Source: an uncultured Prevotellaceae bacterium (GTDB lineage: Bacteria > Bacteroidota > Bacteroidia > Bacteroidales > Bacteroidaceae). From it: DNA of 64,000 nucleotides. The notes under the pieces were generated by a model, which was not told the DNA's origin, did not search any database, and was given only the letters and a program-made list of their open reading frames with translations. The stretch lies in the NCBI GenBank assembly GCA_946415645.1, contig CAMKTJ010000009.1, forward strand, positions 1 through 64,000, written 5' to 3'. Below, one piece after another: positions 57,223 to 64,000 of the stretch (its first letter is position 1; each line of letters starts with the position of its first letter). Made by a program: the position numbers and the translations under genes.

Positions 57223-59199
57223 TTACTGTTCATACCTTGACTTGTTCCATACAGGATTCTGAAGGATTTCACCGTTGCTGGCCTTAACCTCTTCATAATA
57301 GATGGGACAATACAGACCCCAGCGGTTCTTGAATCTGTTATACAAGGTTCCACAGGATTGCTCGCCAACGGAATTCTTCATAAAGTAGTATACCACAGCG
57401 GCCATACCAGTCTGACCATTGCCGACGTATCCGGGTTCACCCTTTGCAACACCTGCGGGACTTTCGCGCTCGTCAACAGGATCTTTATCGTTGTTGCTGT
57501 AGCGCTCTGCCATTCGAACCAAATCAAACCAACGCTTACCTTCGCCCAAAAGCTCAATCTGGCGCTCGTTCATAACTGTTGCAACCAGTTTGGGAATGGT
57601 AGGCAAGGAAATCTTGCTGTTCTTGGAGTTTGGCGTAATATCAGATGATGTTTTGATGTTACCTGTAGTCTTGCTCCTGTTGGTGAAGTTCTCTTCGGGT
57701 TTTGTCTCGTTGTTGAAGTCACAGTAAGAGCGGCGGTTGATGGCATTGACTAAATTCAAGACATCGTTATCGTAGCCCAGTTTTGCGCATGCCAAGGCCT
57801 CTGCCTTCATCAGCATAACATCAGTGGTGCGGTAAATAATCCAGCCATTGTAATCATTGATAAGGCTTCTGGTTATCAAAGCATACTTAATTTTACGTGA
57901 ACCGGAACTGCCCTCGAATATAATACTGGGTTTCTGATATTTCAGGCAGAAATATCCAGACTTAGCCTGGGTGTCATTAATGTAAGTCTGACAGCCAATC
58001 CACAGACGTGAATCATACTTCTGGTTGTTCTCGTCACTACAGTGTGCATTCTTCATTGCATCTTCAGCAACCTTAAGATGTGTACCGTCATTGTAGCCAA
58101 ACAAACTGTGTACGATTGAGTTTGAAGTTCCGTCGCTTTTGCTGTATTGGATCTCCAAAATGGTCTCGATGCTGTTGCCATTATTGAAGATGGCATTTTG
58201 TGCCTCTAAATAGGGGGTAGAACTGCTTGCACCCTTGAAGTCGTTCTTGATGAGATCCACACCGCTCAATCCATAGTTGATAATCTCATTGGTTGTTGCA
58301 AAGGCCCCCTGAGAGTTGAGATAATCCTCTACCTGCTGGTGGTGAGCATCCAGTGCTTTCTGAGCCCAGTTGGCAGCTATCATATAGTCTCCGTTTTCGC
58401 CCTCGTAAGTGTGGGGGATAGAGTCTATTGTGCCATCTTCGCGATGAGCAACCACGGTATCATTCTTGATATTACGTCCCTGGTGTAGTGAACCACGCCA
58501 CAGGTACATGTCAGCCAACATAGAATAGATAGCTGCATTGGTAATCATACCCTTGGTGTCTCTGTTGTCGGCAAAACGGTTACGTGCCTGTCCTGCCACA
58601 CTTTCACAATCCAGGATGATAGAGTCTAGAATAGCCAACTGGTTGGTGAGACGGAAATTCTCAACTTCCTTGTCGGTACTGATTACCTTAGTTGTATAAG
58701 GAACATCCTTGAAGGCGCGAATCAGATAGAAGTAGTTGAGGGCACGAAGTGCTTTCATCTCAGCACGCATGTAAATCCACTCTGTTGTGGTGAACTGCTT
58801 GTCCTTCTTCAGAATCTCCGGTCCGTGCTTCAAGACTTTGTTACAGAGGTTGATGGTGGTGTAAACGCCTCCCCAGTCAAATTGGCTCATACTGGAGTCG
58901 GGCATACCATTCAGGATGTTGCTATACGTATTATGGGTGCCCTGATCTGTTGTTGGGTTATTGATTGTGTATGAGTCTGAACGAAGGTCACCCCAAATAA
59001 ACATTTTTCCTACTGTACTTGCCATTTGTCTGTAGGCACCATACTGTACACCTCTAAGGTCGTTGGCATCCTCCCAGAAATTCTCCTCAACAACACGGTC
59101 TTTTGGGTAGATTGTCAGGTAGTCATCGCAAGAAGCTACCCCTACAGCCAGCAATCCAAACAGGCAAGCAGATTTATATATATAATTTATCTTTTTCAT
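57223..59199 (-). CDS. SusD/RagB-family nutrient-binding lipoprotein
   Basis: 658 aa; GVASCDDYLTIYPKDRV; MRAEMKALRALNYFYLIRAFKDVPYTT; ERQIELLGEGKRWFDLVRM. Confidence 0.94.
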   Translation of the reverse strand: MKKINYIYKSACLFGLLAVGVASCDDYLTIYPKDRVVEENFWEDANDLRGVQYGAYRQMASTVGKMFIWGDLRSDSYTINNPTTDQGTHNTYSNILNGMPDSSMSQFDWGGVYTTINLCNKVLKHGPEILKKDKQFTTTEWIYMRAEMKALRALNYFYLIRAFKDVPYTTKVISTDKEVENFRLTNQLAILDSIILDCESVAGQARNRFADNRDTKGMITNAAIYSMLADMYLWRGSLHQGRNIKNDTVVAHREDGTIDSIPHTYEGENGDYMIAANWAQKALDAHHQQVEDYLNSQGAFATTNEIINYGLSGVDLIKNDFKGASSSTPYLEAQNAIFNNGNSIETILEIQYSKSDGTSNSIVHSLFGYNDGTHLKVAEDAMKNAHCSDENNQKYDSRLWIGCQTYINDTQAKSGYFCLKYQKPSIIFEGSSGSRKIKYALITRSLINDYNGWIIYRTTDVMLMKAEALACAKLGYDNDVLNLVNAINRRSYCDFNNETKPEENFTNRSKTTGNIKTSSDITPNSKNSKISLPTIPKLVATVMNERQIELLGEGKRWFDLVRMAERYSNNDKDPVDERESPAGVAKGEPGYVGNGQTGMAAVVYYFMKNSVGEQSCGTLYNRFKNRWGLYCPIYYEEVKASNGEILQNPVWNKSRYEQ

Positions 59200-59211
59200 C
59201 TGTATGTTTTT

Positions 59212-62200
59212 TTAGAATCCAATCATTAAGTTGCAAGTAAATGACTTCTTTGGAGGAGTCTTACTCTCGTCAACAGCACATTCGAAACTTCCTGCAGATA
59301 TGTCAGGATCAACACCTGTGTATTTTGTCCATACGAATGGGTTGTTAATTGAAGCGGACAACTTAAGGTTTCTGATGCGGTACTTCTTCAGTTTCTTAGC
59401 ATCAAACTCATAGTTGAACTGGATGTACTGCATACGCAGATAGTTTCCTTTCTCTATGTAGCGGTCACTCATCAGTGAGTTGTAGCTGCTGTAACCTGTT
59501 CCGTAGTTGTTAAGGGCACGAGGTATAACAGTCTCATCACCATTCTTGCGCCAACGCCATGTTGTTGCATAGCTCTGGTTGTTGTTGTTGTACATGCTCT
59601 CATAATCCATACGGGCCTTGTTGAAGATCATGTTGCCAATACGGAAATTGAAGCTTGTATTTACAGAGAACTTACCGTAGTACAGTGTTATACCGAAACC
59701 TCCATTACACTTGGGGTTAGAGCTACCCAGGTAAACCATATCGTAACGGTCAATCTGGCCATCGTGGTTGATATCCTCGTAGATGGCATCACCACCGGAG
59801 AACTTCTTGCGGTATGACTCGTTGTAGCAATAGTACATGGGCAGGGGTTCACCCTTGGCGTTGGTAAGCATGTTGCCGTCTGCATCAAATGCGATAGGAC
59901 AGGTTGAGTTCTCACCACGTCTTGCAGCAGCAGCAGCAGTATTGATCTTATAGTCATGTACCCAGTCGTCTTTTGCTGCATCATATTTCCAATGATAACC
60001 GTCACCATAGGCTCTGGCTTCGTCAATAGAGGCAGCATTACGATATTTGGTCTTACCGTCAACGTCCACATAGGGAACACTTTCTGCATAACCATAGTCG
60101 TTCATAGACTTGGTAGTGTAACCATTGTGCTCATAATCATACTTGTAAACACCTAAGTAGTGCAGGCCGTAGAATGAACCCAATGCGTTTCCTAACTGTA
60201 CACGCTTGTTCCATTTGAGGTTTTCTGGCTGATAGGTATCCTTACCGTTCAGCTTTTCCAGAATAAGAGGATTCATCTCTTCTACCTCGTTGAAATTCTG
60301 AGAGAGGTTACCACGTAACTTCATAGCAAACTTGCCGACCTTGCAGATCTTACCTGTGCTAACGTTAACTTCCCAACCTTTGTTGCGTAGGGTACCGCCG
60401 TTTACCTTAGCCAATTCACTGAAACCGTTGGCGCTGGATATGCGGAGCTCCTTCATGATAAGGTCTGTTGTCTGGTTGTCATAGATATCCAAGTCTGCCG
60501 TAATCATACCCTTGAAGAGTTCCAGGTTGAAACCGTAGTCAATCTTACGAACCTTCTCCCAGCGAAGATCGGTAAGAGAAAGATTCTCTGGTACAATTAC
60601 CTGATGACCATTGTAATAGCCGTCATTCTTGTACTTGTTGTACTGGTCGCTACCGCTATTACCGCCGTTACCTACTATAGCCCAGCTGGCACGAACTGAC
60701 AACAGCTGCAACCATTTCTCGCTCCACTTCATGAACTTCTCATCGCTGATGTTCCAACGTGCAGCTGCAGAGGGGAACACAGCGTACTTGTGGCCTGAAC
60801 CGAATCCGGTACTACCGTCTATACGCAATGAGGCATCAATGTTATACTTACTCTTATATGAGTAGTGTGTGTTGAAGTAGAAGTGCTGGCTACGCCATTC
60901 GTCTGTTTTTGTTGCAATATCACGGATCAAACCGATAACTGTTGGGTCGGTAATACCATCGGGTACGTTCCACAGGTTCATGGTCTGACTGTTACCGCTG
61001 CCAGTAATCAACTCGAAACGTGCCAAAGCAGAGAATGTGTGATCCTTGTTTGCTGTGGGAGTATAGAAACGCAAATCATGACGGGTTGAGAACTGCAGTG
61101 ATTTGTCTTCTTCGTTTCCAACATAGTTACGCTCGTTATGCATAGGATTCTTATACTCGTAGTATGCGGCATTTTCTCCACCCCAGACCCAATCCATGGT
61201 CTTCAACTCGCTGGGGCAGTATCTGTCGTTACTGGTATTGAACACCTGTAATTCCACATCACCTACGTAGTTCAGTTTGAACTGGTTGTCTTCCTTACCA
61301 AGTAACTTGTATTCAATACTGAACTGAGGTTTCAGGTTGTACTGCTTCATCTTCCACCAAGCCAGCATGGCACGTGCAACGGGGTTGCCGTTTCTGAACA
61401 TGTCACGCAAATAGTATGAGGTGTGATAACCGTCATTGTCAAGTTTACCTATACTACCTGTTGAATAACTGGCAGCCAAGGGCAGCATGTTGAAGTAGTT
61501 GCCTGTAAGGTTACCGTTGGAATCATATTCCCAAACGCTCATGTTAGGCATAGCCTTATAAGCACGGTCCATGATACGGTCACCATTTGACTCGTAGTTC
61601 TTGTGGTTGGTATAGAAACCCAAGTCGATGGTTGAGCTGAACTTGATACGGTCACTTACATAGTAGTCCAAAGCGGTGTTTGAAGTGAAACGGTCCATAG
61701 TCTGGCCAATGACCATACCTGAACTCTTATCATAGTTGGCACTGATACGGAATGTTGCCTTCTCACCACCACCGGTGAGGTTAACAGAGAATCTGTGCTC
61801 CTGACCGAACTGTTTAACCTCATTTACCCAGTCAGTATTCTTGTTGTAGTTGTAATAGATGTTGGGGTGAGAACGGTCATAATCCAACTCGAACAGTCCC
61901 TTCTCGATGGTAGGCTGCTGCTGTGGATTGTAGTATGACTCCTTCATATACATGGTATAACCGTCACCGTCCAGCATGTTGTAGCCCTTGGGCTGCCAGG
62001 TGCCGGTGAAGTTGTATCTGAAGTTTACGCTTGTCTTACCTTTCTTACCACGCTTGGTCTTAATTTCAATAACACCGGCGGCACCCTTCATACCCCACTT
62101 AGCGGTTGAGGCACCATCCTTCAGTACGGTAATACTTTCAATATCCTCGGGGTTTACACTCAGAAGGGTAGAGAATTGCTCCTCGTTGTCATAGTTCTCG

Positions 62201-62826
62201 AAGCTTTCATCCTTGTACTCATCGGGAATCTCGAAGATGTGGTCGTTCAATACAATCAGAGGCTGTTTGTTTCCGTTGATGGTTGTGATACCACGTAAAC
62301 GCATGGTAGTACCGGCACCAAGGTTACCTGAGTTGGGCACAATGTCGAGACCTGCAATCTGACCCTGCAGAGCCTGGTCGACAGACTCGAAGGCAAGACC
62401 CTCAACATCTTTCATATCGAACTTCTGAACAGCACCGGAATACTCTTTGGCAGGAATGTCCAGACCTGTGGTTGGGGAGATCTTCGTGGCTGTCTTTTCT
62501 ACAGCCTTGAAGGTCTTGGTGTTATCTTCCAGTTTAATCTTCCAAGTAGTCTTCGTACCTACTTTAGAAATCCAGTCCTTGTATCCGACATAAGAAATCT
62601 TGATAGTGTTATTAGGATCCTTTACGTTCATGGTAAAGTTACCGTTCATATCGGTAACGGCATGACTAACAGGACGGCTATTTTTATCATACTCAACGAC
62701 ATTTGCACCGATGATGACATCTATATCATCGGATACGGTACCGGAGATACGATGTTGTTGAGCGCTTGCGGGCAATGCCATCAAAGCTATCACCCATAGC
62801 ATTATTAGCTTTATTGTTTTATTCAT
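59212..62826 (-). CDS. SusC/RagA-family TonB-linked outer membrane protein
   Basis: 1204 aa; DQALQGQIAGLDIVPNSGNLGAGTTMRLRGITTINGNKQPLIVL; DGASTAKWGMKGAAGVIEIKTKRGKKG. Confidence 0.96.
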   Translation of the reverse strand: MNKTIKLIMLWVIALMALPASAQQHRISGTVSDDIDVIIGANVVEYDKNSRPVSHAVTDMNGNFTMNVKDPNNTIKISYVGYKDWISKVGTKTTWKIKLEDNTKTFKAVEKTATKISPTTGLDIPAKEYSGAVQKFDMKDVEGLAFESVDQALQGQIAGLDIVPNSGNLGAGTTMRLRGITTINGNKQPLIVLNDHIFEIPDEYKDESFENYDNEEQFSTLLSVNPEDIESITVLKDGASTAKWGMKGAAGVIEIKTKRGKKGKTSVNFRYNFTGTWQPKGYNMLDGDGYTMYMKESYYNPQQQPTIEKGLFELDYDRSHPNIYYNYNKNTDWVNEVKQFGQEHRFSVNLTGGGEKATFRISANYDKSSGMVIGQTMDRFTSNTALDYYVSDRIKFSSTIDLGFYTNHKNYESNGDRIMDRAYKAMPNMSVWEYDSNGNLTGNYFNMLPLAASYSTGSIGKLDNDGYHTSYYLRDMFRNGNPVARAMLAWWKMKQYNLKPQFSIEYKLLGKEDNQFKLNYVGDVELQVFNTSNDRYCPSELKTMDWVWGGENAAYYEYKNPMHNERNYVGNEEDKSLQFSTRHDLRFYTPTANKDHTFSALARFELITGSGNSQTMNLWNVPDGITDPTVIGLIRDIATKTDEWRSQHFYFNTHYSYKSKYNIDASLRIDGSTGFGSGHKYAVFPSAAARWNISDEKFMKWSEKWLQLLSVRASWAIVGNGGNSGSDQYNKYKNDGYYNGHQVIVPENLSLTDLRWEKVRKIDYGFNLELFKGMITADLDIYDNQTTDLIMKELRISSANGFSELAKVNGGTLRNKGWEVNVSTGKICKVGKFAMKLRGNLSQNFNEVEEMNPLILEKLNGKDTYQPENLKWNKRVQLGNALGSFYGLHYLGVYKYDYEHNGYTTKSMNDYGYAESVPYVDVDGKTKYRNAASIDEARAYGDGYHWKYDAAKDDWVHDYKINTAAAAARRGENSTCPIAFDADGNMLTNAKGEPLPMYYCYNESYRKKFSGGDAIYEDINHDGQIDRYDMVYLGSSNPKCNGGFGITLYYGKFSVNTSFNFRIGNMIFNKARMDYESMYNNNNQSYATTWRWRKNGDETVIPRALNNYGTGYSSYNSLMSDRYIEKGNYLRMQYIQFNYEFDAKKLKKYRIRNLKLSASINNPFVWTKYTGVDPDISAGSFECAVDESKTPPKKSFTCNLMIGF

Positions 62827-62838
62827 AGTGGGAGTAAA

Positions 62839-64000
62839 TTATTTGATTGCTTTGATTGCGTATCTCTTCAAATACTTCTTTGCATTCGCTGTTGTGCTCC
62901 ATGCGCTGTCATGACGACCACCTACCAGGGCAGTGTGGTTCAGTACGCCATTAATCTGGTGGATTACAGCGGCACTTGATGCATCAAGAACGATATTCTT
63001 CATAGCGACGCCACGAGGAGATCCTTCTTTTGTAGTACCACCCTTTTTGCTACAAGAGATATCACGTGCAAGAATGTTGGTAAGCTCTTTAACTGCAGAA
63101 ATCTTGTTGTTGTGATCCTTCTTATATGTAACGTCGTCGCACACGCGAAGAACTGTCTCGTCTCCTTGCTTTACACGGTCAACATGAATCTTGCAGAACA
63201 AGCCTGTCTCGTGGTCATAACTTGAAGTAACCATTTCTCCGTTAGCATCACTGAGTTCTGATTTGTCGGCAAATACAGAGTTGTCGGCAAAGTGATAACG
63301 GATGAAGTTGGTCAGATAAGTAATCTTGGCAGCAATACGGATACTGTCTTCGTAAGTCTCCAATTCGTTGGTATACACGTATTCACCTGTTTGTGCGTCT
63401 TTTACCCATGCTCCTGTCTCAGAGTCTATCTCATGCTTGCAGTGAGAATGGTAGTCTTTGTAAATTTCCTCCCATGTGGGCAGACCATTTGCAATAGCTT
63501 CGTGGATAGCTTCGTTAGTGGGAACAAATACTGTGTAACGGTAGTTGTTGAAGAACTGAATGTTGTAATCAAGTCCTTTATCCTCGCAGAATATGTAGAA
63601 TTTCTTCTTGGCTGCGTTCTGCTCACTGACTTGTGCCTTTGAATTTACCAAACCGCAACCCATAATCTCTGTGTCATAGCTGTTTGCATCGCAGAGGTCG
63701 TAGAATGCACTGTAGGGATTAGCTGCCCATGCAGCCTCTGAATAGCCCTTGGGGTTGTATTTTGCATCCAGCATATCGTCTGTCAGGATACTCCATACAC
63801 TTCGGTATGTGGGAACCATTGGAGAGTCCAAAACGTAGGTGCTACCGTTCTTCAGGTTGGGGAAGGGGGCTGTAACCTCACATTGTGTAACACCCTTGTT
63901 TAATCCGTTACCAACGAAACCCTGACGCTCGTTCTCAAGCTGGAAACCTCCCTTGGCTGCAATGATGTTGTTGTTCTCATCGCGAACAACCTTAATGGCG
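62839..64000 (-). CDS. Fasciclin-domain protein, 5' end beyond the window
   Basis: Frame stays open above the ORF-track start (FQLENERQGFVGNGLNKGVTQCEVTAPFPNLKNGSTYVLDSPMVP...) to the window edge; YTVFVPTNEAIHEAI and HQINGVLNHT. Confidence 0.78.
   Translation of the reverse strand, partial: AIKVVRDENNNIIAAKGGFQLENERQGFVGNGLNKGVTQCEVTAPFPNLKNGSTYVLDSPMVPTYRSVWSILTDDMLDAKYNPKGYSEAAWAANPYSAFYDLCDANSYDTEIMGCGLVNSKAQVSEQNAAKKKFYIFCEDKGLDYNIQFFNNYRYTVFVPTNEAIHEAIANGLPTWEEIYKDYHSHCKHEIDSETGAWVKDAQTGEYVYTNELETYEDSIRIAAKITYLTNFIRYHFADNSVFADKSELSDANGEMVTSSYDHETGLFCKIHVDRVKQGDETVLRVCDDVTYKKDHNNKISAVKELTNILARDISCSKKGGTTKEGSPRGVAMKNIVLDASSAAVIHQINGVLNHTALVGGRHDSAWSTTANAKKYLKRYAIKAIK

Noticed and set aside
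56606-57262. 218-aa + strand ORF
   Set aside because: Antisense to the FAS1 lipoprotein gene 55199-57178; no domain or upstream promoter recognised.

Overview
64-kb chromosomal window from a Bacteroidales bacterium, most like Prevotella/Segatella or Bacteroides judging by gene content and by TTTG-N19/20-TAnnTTTG promoters. No phage, IS element or CRISPR array was recognised. Order: M23-like/S41 peptidase fusion; ECF sigma/anti-sigma pair; Na+-pumping oxaloacetate decarboxylase (oadGAB); dnaA overlapped by a nitroreductase fused to a NrdJ C-terminal domain; MCE protein, amidase, TonB receptor, asnA; a cobalamin-riboswitch operon of about 10.7 kb (DUF4465-like protein, BtuG-like propeller fusion, btuB, btuF, btuC, GH20 hexosaminidase, btuD, DUF4421-like); a fasciclin lipoprotein, a second GH20, MABP/adhesin protein, patatin, radical SAM protein, DPP-IV; tRNA-Arg(CCG) followed by 51-bp tandem repeats; GH89, thiD-like kinase, AGCS symporter, REC/PEP-pyruvate-binding protein, gdhA, comF-like; and two consecutive fasciclin-SusC-SusD triads, the second running off the right edge. 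Strongest leads: (1) the nitroreductase::NrdJ-C fusion translationally coupled to dnaA; (2) a GH20 hexosaminidase and a propeller fusion embedded in the B12-uptake operon; (3) the tandem fasciclin-SusC-SusD triads; (4) dispersed low-complexity repeats that appear to have been captured as signal-peptide or membrane-segment coding sequence. All family calls come from reading the supplied translations and from memory of the families; no database search was run.
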